NCBI RefSeq assembly: GCF_026650985.1
Contig: NZ_CP086239.1
Span: 3,224,001-3,288,000, forward strand
DNA: 64,000 bases
Direction of reading: 5' to 3'
DNA from: Clostridium estertheticum
Lineage (GTDB): Bacteria; Bacillota; Clostridia; Clostridiales; Clostridiaceae
The notes under the pieces are model-generated. The model made no database searches, was not told the DNA's origin, and saw nothing but the letters and a program-made list of their open reading frames with translations. Of the stretch, positions 26,824 to 35,761 are shown piece after piece (the stretch's first letter is position 1; each line of letters opens with the position of its first letter). A program made the position numbers and the translations under genes.

Positions 26824-28332
26824 ATGAGCACAAAAGTCGAAATAAAGACAGAGGTTGAAGTGGAGCACCACGGTGAACTCAAAAGGAGTTTACAAGCCAG
26901 ACATTTAAATATGATTGCAATTGGTGGTGCAATAGGTACTGGGTTATTTTTACTTAGTGGCGGTACAATAAGCAAAGCAGGCCCCGGTGGCGCAATTATT
27001 GCATATGCAGTTATGGGTATTTTAGTATATTTTTTAATGACATCTCTTGGAGAGATGGCAACATTGTTACCAGTTTCAGGTTCCTTTGAAACATATGCTA
27101 CAAGGTTTGTAGATCCTGCATTTGGATTTGCTTTAGGTTGGAACTATTGGTTTTGCTGGGCTACATGCGTGGCCTGTGAATTAGTCGCAGGATCCATCAT
27201 TATAAAGTTCTGGCTTCCGAGTACTAATGCAACCTTGTGGAGTGTATTATTCTTAGTTGTTCTATTTATACTTAATCTTACATCAGCAAGGGCTTATGGC
27301 GAGGGTGAATATTGGTTTTCAAGTATTAAAGTTATTACAATAATAGCATTCATAATAGTAGGTACTCTGATGATATTTGGTATAATGGGTGGACACTCGC
27401 CAGGTTTCTCTAACTTTACACTATCTGATGTTAATGGTAATAAGGGCCCCTTCATAGGTGGCATATTTGGAATGGTAAATGTGTTTCTACTCGCAGGCTT
27501 TTCTTTCTCTGGTACTGAACTTGTAGGCCTTGCTGCAGGTGAGTGTGAAAATCCACAGGTTAATGTTCCAAAAGCCATCAAGATGGTATTCTGGCGTATC
27601 CTTTTATTTTATCTTGGTGCAATCATAGTAATTGGGTTCCTCGTTCCTTTTAATGATCCCAACCTTTTAAAAAGTGGTACAGACCAAATAGCTTTTAGTC
27701 CTTTCACTATGGTATTTGAAAGGTCCGGCTTAGCATTTGCTGCAAGCCTCATGAATGCAGTTATTCTTACAGCTGTGCTTTCAGCAGGAAACTCGGGATT
27801 ATATGCTTCATCACGTATGCTTTATTCAATGGCAAAGGAAGGAAAGGCACCTAAACTTTTTGGGAAAGTAAATAAGAGGGGTGTTCCAATGAATGCACTT
27901 TACCTTACAACTCTTGTTGCTTGTTCAGCTTTTTTTGCTTCTCTCGTTGGTGATGGTAAAATATACTATGCACTAGTTAACATTTCTGGTATTACAGCTT
28001 TCTTTGCATGGTTAGGCATAGCAATATGCCACTATAGATTCAGAAAAGCATATATTGCACAGGGGAGAAAACTTGAAGATTTAAAATATCGAGCTAAGTG
28101 GTTTCCATTCGGTCCAATTATGGCTATGATACTTTGTACTATTGTTATATTTGGCTCAAACATATGGATATTCCAAGAACCCAAATTCGATTGGTTTAGT
28201 TTTATTACAAATTATATGACTATTCCATTATTTGCAATTTTCTATTTTGGTTATAAGTTTATAAAGAAAACCAAGATAGTTCCGCTTATGGAATGTGATT
28301 TTGAACATAAAGAATATCAAGAAACGGAATAA
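26824..28332 (+). CDS. mmuP: Amino-acid permease, probable S-methylmethionine permease
   Basis: 502 residues with 12 membrane spans of the APC amino-acid transporter family. The first span region NMIAIGGAIGTGLFLLSG and the later SFSGTELVGLAAGECENP are the family signature. The next gene, 31 bases downstream, encodes a homocysteine S-methyltransferase, which is the classic mmuP-mmuM pairing; that context, more than the sequence alone, gives the substrate. AAGGAGG ribosome site. It would import S-methylmethionine as a methionine and sulfur source. Confidence 0.82.
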   Translation: MSTKVEIKTEVEVEHHGELKRSLQARHLNMIAIGGAIGTGLFLLSGGTISKAGPGGAIIAYAVMGILVYFLMTSLGEMATLLPVSGSFETYATRFVDPAFGFALGWNYWFCWATCVACELVAGSIIIKFWLPSTNATLWSVLFLVVLFILNLTSARAYGEGEYWFSSIKVITIIAFIIVGTLMIFGIMGGHSPGFSNFTLSDVNGNKGPFIGGIFGMVNVFLLAGFSFSGTELVGLAAGECENPQVNVPKAIKMVFWRILLFYLGAIIVIGFLVPFNDPNLLKSGTDQIAFSPFTMVFERSGLAFAASLMNAVILTAVLSAGNSGLYASSRMLYSMAKEGKAPKLFGKVNKRGVPMNALYLTTLVACSAFFASLVGDGKIYYALVNISGITAFFAWLGIAICHYRFRKAYIAQGRKLEDLKYRAKWFPFGPIMAMILCTIVIFGSNIWIFQEPKFDWFSFITNYMTIPLFAIFYFGYKFIKKTKIVPLMECDFEHKEYQETE

Positions 28333-28363
28333 AAATTAATCTATAAAAAGAAGGAGAGTTATT

Positions 28364-29299
28364 ATGAATCCAATAACTAATATTTTAAAAGATTTTCCAT
28401 TAATTATTTTAGACGGCGCCTTAGCTACAGAACTTGAACGATTAGGGTGCGACATTAATGATTCCCTCTGGTCAGCAAAAATACTTGCTCAGAATCCTGA
28501 AATAATAGAGAAAGTACACTATGACTATTTTGATTCTGGAGCTGACTGCGCAATTACCTCAAGTTATCAAGCTACTATTGAAGGATATGTAGAAAAAGGT
28601 TTCACTAAACTCGAAGCAATATCCCTCATTAAGAAATCTGCTACTATTGCTATAAAAGCTAGGGATGATTTTTGGAAGGATCCACTACATAGAATAAATA
28701 GACCACTCCCCTTAGTTGCAGGTTCTGTAGGCCCCTATGGTGCTTATCTTGCAGATGGTTCTGAATACCTTGGAGATTATAAAATTGGTGAAAAAGAACT
28801 AATTGAATTTCATAGACCAAGAGTAAAAATCTTAGTAGATGCAGGTGTAGATATTCTTGCTTGTGAAACAATACCTAGTCTTATAGAAGCTAAAGCCATT
28901 ACTAAACTACTTAAAGAATTCCCCAATGTATATTGTTGGATGAGCTTTAGCGCTAAAAATGATTTGCAGATAAGTGATGGTACATTAATTTCTGATTGTG
29001 CCAAATATCTAGATTCCTTTACTCAAGTGGCTGCCATAGGAATAAATTGCAGCGCACCCAACCATATACAATCCTTGATTGAAGAAATCAAAAACAATTC
29101 TAAAAAACCTATAGTAGTTTATCCAAACTCGGGAGAAGAATATGATGCCTCCTCTAAAACTTGGCATGGTAATTCCTCTAGTGAAATTTATAGTCGTAGT
29201 GCCAAAAGCTGGTTTGACAAAGGTGCTCAGCTAATTGGTGGTTGCTGTCGAACAACCCCTGATGATATTAAAGCTATTGCTACATGGGCTCGAAAATAA
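28364..29299 (+). CDS. mmuM: Homocysteine S-methyltransferase
   Basis: 311 residues forming one methyltransferase barrel. LDGALATELERLG starts the domain; zinc-binding Cys are in GINCSAP and GGCCRTTPDDI. It transfers a methyl group from S-methylmethionine or SAM to homocysteine to make methionine, without needing folate or cobalamin. Second gene of the mmuPM operon, with an AAGGAGAG ribosome site. The length is normal for E. coli MmuM (about 310). Confidence 0.93.
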   Translation: MNPITNILKDFPLIILDGALATELERLGCDINDSLWSAKILAQNPEIIEKVHYDYFDSGADCAITSSYQATIEGYVEKGFTKLEAISLIKKSATIAIKARDDFWKDPLHRINRPLPLVAGSVGPYGAYLADGSEYLGDYKIGEKELIEFHRPRVKILVDAGVDILACETIPSLIEAKAITKLLKEFPNVYCWMSFSAKNDLQISDGTLISDCAKYLDSFTQVAAIGINCSAPNHIQSLIEEIKNNSKKPIVVYPNSGEEYDASSKTWHGNSSSEIYSRSAKSWFDKGAQLIGGCCRTTPDDIKAIATWARK

Positions 29300-29336
29300 A
29301 TTAACAGCACCCACTCATCATTTAGAAATATATTTT

Positions 29337-29372
29337 AAGAAAGCATCTATATTAATTTATAGATGCTTTCTT
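29337..29372. terminator. Bidirectional terminator overlapping the capA-like stop
   Basis: A perfect 15-base stem (AAGAAAGCATCTATA and complement) around TTAATT between mmuM and the convergent CapA-like gene. One arm of the stem encodes the last codons of the latter. Confidence 0.9.
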
Positions 29373-30512
29373 AGTATTTATATAAAAGAACTTATCACTT
29401 ATTTCAAAGCCTGCATTATCAGAAAGTCTATTTAAGTTACTTAATAAGTTTACCTTATCATTGCTAGCGAGAGGAGTTGGACAATAATCATTTGTATAAT
29501 TTACTGAAGATATACTACAAGGAATAACCCGTACACCGATAGATGTTAAATTATTATTTACGAACTTTAAATTACTTTGAAAAATAAAAGTTGTTTTATC
29601 ACTTGGATTAGAGTTACCACCAAAACAAAAATTTCCTAAACTATAGGCGATAATTTTATTTTTATATTGTTCAATGCCTTCAATTACGTGGGGGTGATGT
29701 CCAAGTATTATATCTGCACCGTTATCTATAGCAAAGTGAGCAAGGTCTTTTTGTGCCGCTACTGGATAATACGCATTTTCGGCTCCCCAGTGGAAGTTTA
29801 TAATTACAACTGAGTTAGTCTTTTTTAATTGTGATATATCCCCTTTTAATTTATCAAGAAACCTTTTATCTAAGGACCACCCTCTATAACCTAAAAATCC
29901 AAAGGACTGTCCTTTTATTTTTGTAGTCCACTTAGACCCTTCTCCAAAATAATTAATTTTTTCTTTTTCTAGGGCATTTTTTGTATCAAGAAACCCTTTT
30001 TCTTTATAATCATATATATGATTATTAGAAATGTTTACACCTTCTATTGAACCTAGCGTTAAACTTTTAGCATAATCGCTACTGGCTTTGAAATTAAACT
30101 GTTTATCTGCTTTGTCATTAGAATCCGTAAATGTTGTTTCTAGATTAGCAATTGTAACATCATCCTTACTTAAAATACTACGAACATTTTTAAAGTAATA
30201 GGCAAACCCATTGTTTTGATGCTGCGCCATCGCCGGAAGACTAATAGCATAATTAAATTTACTATCAGTACCTATAGTACAGTCACCTACTGCAGATAGT
30301 AGTACTTCAGTGTTTGTATTCTCTACGTTAAGAGAAACGGCAGGTACTACAGGTTTTATAACATTATTAGTATTATGATTTTCATTGAACTTTTTGAATG
30401 ATGATGAAATAGCTTTAATAGTAATTAAGGATAAACTTACGCAAATAAATAGTATTAATAAATTTTTGATTGCTATTTTTTTATTGAATTTTCTACGCCG
30501 CTTTTTCTTCAA
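29352..30512 (-). CDS. CapA-family protein (PGA_cap metallophosphatase-like)
   Basis: 386 residues. Basic start, one membrane span (about 14-34), then the calcineurin-like CapA domain outside: AVGDCTIGTD, NLETTFTD, SNNHIYDYKEKG, NFHWGAE, GHHPHVIEG and SLGNFCFGG carry the metal-site Asp, Asn and His residues. The family is linked to poly-gamma-glutamate capsule synthesis and turnover. No capB, capC or capE is nearby, so capsule synthesis is not supported; a phosphatase-like role at the cell surface is as likely. TTG start with GGGGG upstream. Confidence 0.88.
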   Translation of the reverse strand: MKKKRRRKFNKKIAIKNLLILFICVSLSLITIKAISSSFKKFNENHNTNNVIKPVVPAVSLNVENTNTEVLLSAVGDCTIGTDSKFNYAISLPAMAQHQNNGFAYYFKNVRSILSKDDVTIANLETTFTDSNDKADKQFNFKASSDYAKSLTLGSIEGVNISNNHIYDYKEKGFLDTKNALEKEKINYFGEGSKWTTKIKGQSFGFLGYRGWSLDKRFLDKLKGDISQLKKTNSVVIINFHWGAENAYYPVAAQKDLAHFAIDNGADIILGHHPHVIEGIEQYKNKIIAYSLGNFCFGGNSNPSDKTTFIFQSNLKFVNNNLTSIGVRVIPCSISSVNYTNDYCPTPLASNDKVNLLSNLNRLSDNAGFEISDKFFYINTKKASIN

Positions 30513-30547
30513 GCTAATACCCCCACTTTGTTAATATAATATATATA

Positions 30548-30727
30548 CTACTCCAAACTCTGATGCAGTATACCTCTCCCCTCTAAGGACAATGAAATGT
30601 TAACTGTTGTACCTTTACCATAATTATCAACAATGCTTCTATAAATCACTAGTCCAAGACCTGTACCAACAGATTTAGGATCAATTAATTGTATAATATT
30701 ATTATCTAGTATTCCTCTACTTTGTCA
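30548..30727 (-). pseudogene. C-terminal remnant of a sensor histidine kinase
   Basis: A frame of about 59 codons ends in a TAG at 30548 and contains DPKSVGTGLGLVIYRSIVDN and GKGTTVNISLSL, the G2 box and last strand of a HATPase_c domain. A TGA closes the frame at about 30728, and nothing of the His box or sensor is found upstream. It is a fragment of a kinase gene left between the capA-like gene and the DUF6143-like gene. Confidence 0.75.
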
Positions 30728-30771
30728 CTATATGTTATAAGTAAAATACAGTATAGTGAGGTGGTAATTTA

Positions 30772-31347
30772 ATGAATCAAATAAAGTGTAAAGATATCGA
30801 TGAATCACTTTTAAAAGCTGTTAATATTCCCATAGAGCTATATGAATCAACGCTTGGACAATATTTTATTGGGTATGCTGATAATTTAGTATTTGGAGAA
30901 GGGACAAGTGCCTGGGCAAGGTTATACAATCCAATTAAATCAGGTGTAATTTTACATGTAAATGTCTGGACTGTAACTGATGTTTCAGATTCAGCTTTCC
31001 GTGCACAGTTTTGGTTTAATGCAACTCCGCCTGAGTCAGATGTTAACTATGCACCTGTAACTCCTACAAATCTAGTTATCAAGCCACAACCTAGAGCAAA
31101 GGTAAGACTAGAATATGCATCTAATGTTACAGGTGAACCCACTGGAGGAATCAAGGCCTTCGTAAGACGTGCACAACCTGAAACAACATTGGTTGAAAGT
31201 GAAAATGGTAAAATAATTATTGGTGAGGGCGGTAACTTCTTAGTATTTCTATCAAATCCAGAAACACCAGAGCTTTTAACTTCAGGAAGGATAGCCTTTG
31301 GCTTTTGGGAAGAAAAGATTAAAAATAATTGCAAATGCAATGATTAA
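30772..31347 (+). CDS. DUF6143-like protein of unknown function
   Basis: 191 residues, no signal peptide or membrane span. Residues about 28-95 (GQYFIGYADNLVFGEGTSAW, VNVWTVTDVSDSAFRAQFWF) resemble, from memory, the DUF6143 family of clostridial and bacillar proteins. The predicted fold is all-beta. It ends with NNCKCND, where two Cys could bind metal or cross-link. GAGGTGG ribosome site and its own terminator make it a single-gene unit. The function is not known; a spore or surface role would be a guess. Confidence 0.6.
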   Translation: MNQIKCKDIDESLLKAVNIPIELYESTLGQYFIGYADNLVFGEGTSAWARLYNPIKSGVILHVNVWTVTDVSDSAFRAQFWFNATPPESDVNYAPVTPTNLVIKPQPRAKVRLEYASNVTGEPTGGIKAFVRRAQPETTLVESENGKIIIGEGGNFLVFLSNPETPELLTSGRIAFGFWEEKIKNNCKCND

Positions 31348-31378
31348 CAAAATATATTAATCTTCATTAATATATCCT

Positions 31379-31415
31379 ATACAAGGGAGCTTTCCGAAAG
31401 GCATCTTCCTTGTAT
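31379..31415. terminator. Terminator between DUF6143-like and PadR genes
   Basis: ATACAAGG pairs with CCTTGTAT and inside it CTTTCC with GGAAAG-like bases (CTTTCC-GAAAGG), in a convergent intergenic region of 82 bases. Confidence 0.7.
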
Positions 31416-31429
31416 TTAATGAGGCTAAA

Positions 31430-31978
31430 CTATTTACATAAGATCTTTTTTATACAATCTTCAATCCATTCTATGTAGGCTTTTTCTCTCATAATTGCAC
31501 CATTTAAAACAATATAATCTCCAAATCGCGGTGAAGATACTTTTGATATATCGTTTATCTTTAAAAGCTCTTTCATAGTATTTTCAAGATATTCTAATCT
31601 CTTAAAATGTTTGTTTAATGCGCTTTGGAATTGCTTTACTAAATCTTCATTAGATATTTCATCACAAAAATATGCTTTAAGTCTAAAAACATCTTTAGGA
31701 GTGTTTTCTAAAGGTTCATCTTTCTTTAGCCATTTTTGTAAACATACCTTTCCTTCTTCAGTTATGGTATATAATTTTTTTTCAAGTTTTTCACCTTGGA
31801 TAATTATTTTATATGAAATTAGACATTCATCAGTTAATTTCCTTAATTCAGGATAGATTTGACTATGATTAGCATACCAAAACTCAACTAACCCACTATT
31901 AAATTCTTTAGTTATATCATAACCAGTTAATGGTTTTCTATTTATCAATCCTAAAATTGCATATTTTAAAGTTCTCAT
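31430..31978 (-). CDS. PadR-family transcriptional regulator
   Basis: 182 residues. PadR winged helix at the N-terminus (MRTLKYAILGLINRKPLTGYDI, SQIYPELRKLTDECLI, KKLYTITEEGK) and the C-terminal Vir_act_alpha helices for dimerisation. PadR proteins repress detoxification genes and respond to phenolic or lipophilic ligands. Divergent from the flavoenzyme at 32182 with a palindrome between them, which is the expected operator. Confidence 0.92.
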   Translation of the reverse strand: MRTLKYAILGLINRKPLTGYDITKEFNSGLVEFWYANHSQIYPELRKLTDECLISYKIIIQGEKLEKKLYTITEEGKVCLQKWLKKDEPLENTPKDVFRLKAYFCDEISNEDLVKQFQSALNKHFKRLEYLENTMKELLKINDISKVSSPRFGDYIVLNGAIMREKAYIEWIEDCIKKILCK

Positions 31979-32048
31979 TTAACAACACCTCATTCTTTCT
32001 TATAATTTTACCATAATTAATTGAAAAGTAAAGTACAACATAGTATAT

Positions 32049-32092
32049 ATAACATGTTATCATTGACATACATAAATATAAAAGTGCATAAT
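32049..32092 (+). promoter_or_regulatory. Palindromic operator next to a sigma-A promoter of the OYE-type gene
   Basis: ATAACATGTTAT (32049-32060) is a perfect 12-base palindrome of the ATGT/ACAT kind used by PadR proteins. Directly after it lie TTGACA (32063-32068) and CATAAT (32087-32092), 18 bases apart, about 90 bases ahead of the flavoenzyme start. Confidence 0.65.
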
Positions 32093-32181
32093 GTAGATAA
32101 AGGCATTACATAATTGTCTTAACCTAGATTATTGTATAGAAATTTAAGTTTTATTTGACATTTAATTTAAGGAGGGTATAT

Positions 32182-34176
32182 ATGAACAAGTATAAAAAAT
32201 TGTTTGAACCAATTAAAATTGGTAAGTGTGAAATTAAAAATCGTTTTGCATTAGCACCAATGGGACCACTTGGACTAGCTGATAGTGAGGGTGGCTTTAA
32301 TCAAAGAGGAATTGATTATTATACCGAGAGAGCAAAAGGCGGTACAGGATTAATTATTACAGGAGTTACTTTTGTAGATAATGAAGTTGAAGAACATGGT
32401 ATGCCAAATTGTCCATGCTCTACATATAATCCAGTTCAATTTGTTAGAACAGGTAAAGAACTAACTGAAAGAATACATGCATATAACGCAAAGGTGTTTC
32501 TTCAAATGTCAGGAGGATTTGGTAGAGTTACTATTCCTACTAACCTTGGAGATTTTCCACCAGTTGCACCATCACCAATTCAGCACAGATGGCTTGATAA
32601 AACTTGCCGTGAAATTACAATAGATGAAATTAAGTCTATTGTTAAAAAATTTGGAGATGGAGCTTATAATGCAAAAAGAGCTGGTTTTGACGGAATAGAA
32701 ATTCATGCTGTTCATGAAGGATACCTTATAGACCAATTTGCTATGTCATTATTTAATCATAGAACTGACGGATATGGTGGAAGCTTAGATAATAGACTTC
32801 GTTTTGCTCGTGAAATAGTTGAAGAAATCAAAGATAGATGTGGAGAAGATTATCCTGTAGTTCTTAGATATTCACCAAAGAGCTTTATTAAAGATCTAAG
32901 AGACGGAGCACTTCCAGGCGAAGTATTTACTGAAAAAGGTAGAGATCTTGAAGAAGGAATTAAGGCTGCTAAACTACTTGTATCCTATGGATATGATTCA
33001 TTAGACACAGACGTTGGATCTTACGATTCATGGTGGTGGAGTCATCCCCCAATGTATCAAGATAAGGGATTATACAGACCATACGCTAAATTAATGAAAG
33101 AAACTGTAGATGTACCTATTATGTGTGCTGGAAGAATGGATAATCCAGATATGGCACTAGATGCTATTGAAAATGGAACATGTGATATTATAAGTCTTGG
33201 TAGACCACTTCTTGCAGATCCTGATTATGTAAATAAATTAAGAAGCAACAATCTTAAATCTATTAGGCCCTGCATATCATGTCAAGAAGGATGTATGGGA
33301 CGTATTCAACATTATTCAATGCTTAACTGTGCCGTAAATCCTCAGGCATGTAAAGAAAAAGATAATGCACTTACACCAATATTAAAGAAGAAAAAAGTTT
33401 TAATAGTTGGAGGTGGAGTAGCTGGATGTGAAGCCGCAAGAGTTTTAACTCTTAGAGGGCACGAAGCCGTTATTTTTGAAAAGAATAATAGATTAGGTGG
33501 AAATCTTATACCAGGTGGAGTTCCAGACTTTAAAGAAGACGATATCGCTTTAGCTAATTGGTTTGAACATACATTAAAAGAATTAAATGTTCAAGTTAAT
33601 TTAAATACCGAGGTTACAAAAGATCAAATTTTAAAAGCTGATTTTGATAGTGTAATAATTGCTACAGGCTCTACTCCAAAAGTATTTCCACTTGGAGATG
33701 ATACAAAAGTATTTACAGCTGCCGATGTTTTACTAGGAAAGAAAGACTGCAAAGATACAACAGTTATAGTTGGCGGAGGACTGGTTGGATGTGAACTTGC
33801 ACTTCATCTTGCTAAAGAAGGCAAAAATGTAACTATAGTAGAGGCATTAAACAAAATACTTGCATTAAATGGACCTTTATGTTCTGCAAATAGTGAAATG
33901 CTTGAGAAATTAATTCCATTTAATAAGATTGCTGTAAAAACAAATTCAAAAGTTAAAGCATATAAAGATGGATTACTTGAAATGGAAACAGAAAATGGAA
34001 TTGAGAAAATTAAATGTGATTCAGTAATACTTTCAGTAGGCTATAAAGAGGAAAATTCTTTATATAAAGAATTAGAATTTGAAGTTCCTGAAATTTATCT
34101 TTTAGGAGATGCACGTAAAGTTTCTAATATCATGTATGGTATTTGGGATGCTTATGAAGTTGCAAATCATATATAA
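32182..34176 (+). CDS. NADH:flavin oxidoreductase of the 2,4-dienoyl-CoA reductase / BaiCD type
   Basis: 664 residues from ATG 32182 (AAGGAGGG upstream). FMN barrel (about 1-365) with HAVHEGYLIDQF in the active site, then a [4Fe-4S] site CISCQEGCMGRIQHYS-LNC, then FAD and NAD domains with Rossmann motifs IVGGGVAGCEAARVL and IVGGGLVGCELALHLA. The same build occurs in FadH, trimethylamine dehydrogenase and bile-acid BaiCD enzymes. The substrate is probably an enoate or enone. It is much larger than the OYE at 11914, which lacks the C-terminal half. Likely under PadR control. Confidence 0.92.
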   Translation: MNKYKKLFEPIKIGKCEIKNRFALAPMGPLGLADSEGGFNQRGIDYYTERAKGGTGLIITGVTFVDNEVEEHGMPNCPCSTYNPVQFVRTGKELTERIHAYNAKVFLQMSGGFGRVTIPTNLGDFPPVAPSPIQHRWLDKTCREITIDEIKSIVKKFGDGAYNAKRAGFDGIEIHAVHEGYLIDQFAMSLFNHRTDGYGGSLDNRLRFAREIVEEIKDRCGEDYPVVLRYSPKSFIKDLRDGALPGEVFTEKGRDLEEGIKAAKLLVSYGYDSLDTDVGSYDSWWWSHPPMYQDKGLYRPYAKLMKETVDVPIMCAGRMDNPDMALDAIENGTCDIISLGRPLLADPDYVNKLRSNNLKSIRPCISCQEGCMGRIQHYSMLNCAVNPQACKEKDNALTPILKKKKVLIVGGGVAGCEAARVLTLRGHEAVIFEKNNRLGGNLIPGGVPDFKEDDIALANWFEHTLKELNVQVNLNTEVTKDQILKADFDSVIIATGSTPKVFPLGDDTKVFTAADVLLGKKDCKDTTVIVGGGLVGCELALHLAKEGKNVTIVEALNKILALNGPLCSANSEMLEKLIPFNKIAVKTNSKVKAYKDGLLEMETENGIEKIKCDSVILSVGYKEENSLYKELEFEVPEIYLLGDARKVSNIMYGIWDAYEVANHI

Positions 34177-34205
34177 TTAAATTATTTTTGAATCTACACA
34201 AAAAC

Positions 34206-34241
34206 GTAAAAACTCTGAGTACTTTAACTCAGAGTTTTTAC
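34206..34241. terminator. Bidirectional rho-independent terminator
   Basis: A perfect 15-base stem (GTAAAAACTCTGAGT and complement) and a six-base loop between the convergent flavoenzyme and DAHP synthase genes, with A-runs and T-runs in the arms. Confidence 0.92.
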
Positions 34242-34252
34242 TATAAAAGCTT

Positions 34253-35281
34253 CTATAAATTTTCAGCAATATTATAAATTAATTTTTCAGTTTCTTCCCA
34301 TCCTAAACATGCATCTGTTATGGATTTACCATAAGTGCCAGACCCTACATCTTGTTTACCTTCTACAAGGTAGCTTTCAATCATAAATCCTTTTATCATT
34401 TTTTTAAGTAGAGAGTCATCTTTCCTACTCATTAACACTTCTCTAGCTATTCTTGGTTGCTCTTTATAAAGCTTCATTGAATTTGCATGATTAGTATCTA
34501 CAATAATAGAAGGATTTGCAAATTTCTGTTTTTCATATTCTTTAGCAATATTTATTAAATCTTCATAATGATAGTTTGGAATATTTTTACCATAAGAATC
34601 CACAGCCCCTCTTAAAACAGCATGTGCAAGTGGGTTTCCTGATGTTTCAACCTGCCATCCGCTATATATAAAAGTATGAGCACCCTGTGCTGCTTTAATT
34701 GAATTTAGCATTACAGTTAGATCTCCACCAGTTGGATTTTTCATTCCTACAGGCATATCAATACCACTTACTGTAAATCTATGTTGTTGATTTTCTACAG
34801 AGCGAGCTCCAACTGCATGATAACTTAACAAATCTGAAAGATATGTATAATTTTCTGGGTATAACATTTCGTCTGCGGCAGGCATATGATATTCACTTAA
34901 TGCTTTTATATGAAGTTTTCTAATAGCTCTTAATCCTGCATCCATATCAGGTTCTTTACTTGGGTCTGGTTGAGATGCCATGCCTTTATATCCTTCACCA
35001 GTAGTTCTAGGCTTATTTGTATAAATCCTAGGTATAATAATGATAGAATCTTTTACTTTTTCCTGGACCTTTGCAAGCTTTCCTATGTATTCGCACACCG
35101 AGTCTTCGTTATCAGCCGAACATGGTCCAACTATAAGTAGGAACTTATCAGATTCATTCTCAAAAACTTTCCTTATTTCAGCATCTCTATTTTTTTTAAT
35201 TTCTTTAATTTTATTTGATAGAGGCATTTCTTCCATAATTTCCTTTGAAGTAGTCATTTTTTTTATGTATTTAATATTCAT
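34253..35281 (-). CDS. aroF: 3-deoxy-7-phosphoheptulonate synthase (DAHP synthase), copy 1
   Basis: 342 residues of the AroF/AroG/AroH class. VGPCSADNEDS, IIPRIYTNKPRTTGEGYKG, GARSVENQQHR and DTNHANS carry the PEP, E4P and metal-site residues. The enzyme condenses PEP and erythrose-4-phosphate in the first step of the shikimate pathway. By eye it differs from the copy at 40030-41058 at only about 15 residues, half of them in the first 35 residues. No other shikimate gene is near. GAGGA ribosome site; 33 bases upstream of the start are also shared with copy 2. Confidence 0.94.
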   Translation of the reverse strand: MNIKYIKKMTTSKEIMEEMPLSNKIKEIKKNRDAEIRKVFENESDKFLLIVGPCSADNEDSVCEYIGKLAKVQEKVKDSIIIIPRIYTNKPRTTGEGYKGMASQPDPSKEPDMDAGLRAIRKLHIKALSEYHMPAADEMLYPENYTYLSDLLSYHAVGARSVENQQHRFTVSGIDMPVGMKNPTGGDLTVMLNSIKAAQGAHTFIYSGWQVETSGNPLAHAVLRGAVDSYGKNIPNYHYEDLINIAKEYEKQKFANPSIIVDTNHANSMKLYKEQPRIAREVLMSRKDDSLLKKMIKGFMIESYLVEGKQDVGSGTYGKSITDACLGWEETEKLIYNIAENL

Positions 35282-35314
35282 ATCACTTTTTCCTCACTTT
35301 GTTTATTTATTATT
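34253..35314. repeat. First arm of a 1.06-kb direct duplication (second arm 40030-41091)
   Basis: The DAHP synthase gene plus about 33 bases upstream of its start occur again in the same orientation 5.8 kb away. Similarity stops right after the stop codon and in the TTATTTATTATT tract upstream. The duplicated block includes the ribosome site but probably not the whole promoter. Confidence 0.85.
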
Positions 35315-35620
35315 AACTTCACTCTTTTATTGTTAAAAACAGCCACAATATCAATAATACATTTATTGAATAATATCTGAAAGTTACGAATTATTAGTTA
35401 ATAGGTCTAATTATACTTATAACTCTATACATTTTCAATTATTATTTTCTTTTTATTTCAAATTCCTGCTTTAATTATTTTTTTAATAAACAATTACCTA
35501 AAAAATATGTAGATTAATGTACAACAACTCTGATAGCTATTTTAAATTATAACGTAAATTATTCTTAAAGTTAATCTTCAGCTTATAATTTCCTTATAAA
35601 TAAGATTTTTAATAAAATAC

Positions 35621-35644
35621 GCCCACCTTCTAATGAAGTTGGGC
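35621..35644 (-). terminator. Terminator of the [FeFe]-hydrogenase gene
   Basis: GCCCAACTTC and GAAGGTGGGC pair (one wobble) around ATTA on the minus strand, followed by GTATTTTATT. It lies about 120 bases after the hydrogenase stop. The rest of the 480-base gap 35282-35761 is AT-rich and shows no other feature to me. Confidence 0.75.
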
Positions 35645-35761
35645 ATATCTTTACGCAAATAACCATTTTGTGTAATCCTCTTAATTTTTTCTATATTAAT
35701 AGATCTTATTAATATGCACAATTTATTTGTTTAATCATTACTTTAATGAATCCTATTGATT

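Noticed and set aside
35282-35761. T-box or other leader for the DAHP synthase gene
   Set aside because: No specifier-loop, AGGGTGG-type box or antiterminator was found; the hairpin present belongs to the hydrogenase gene.
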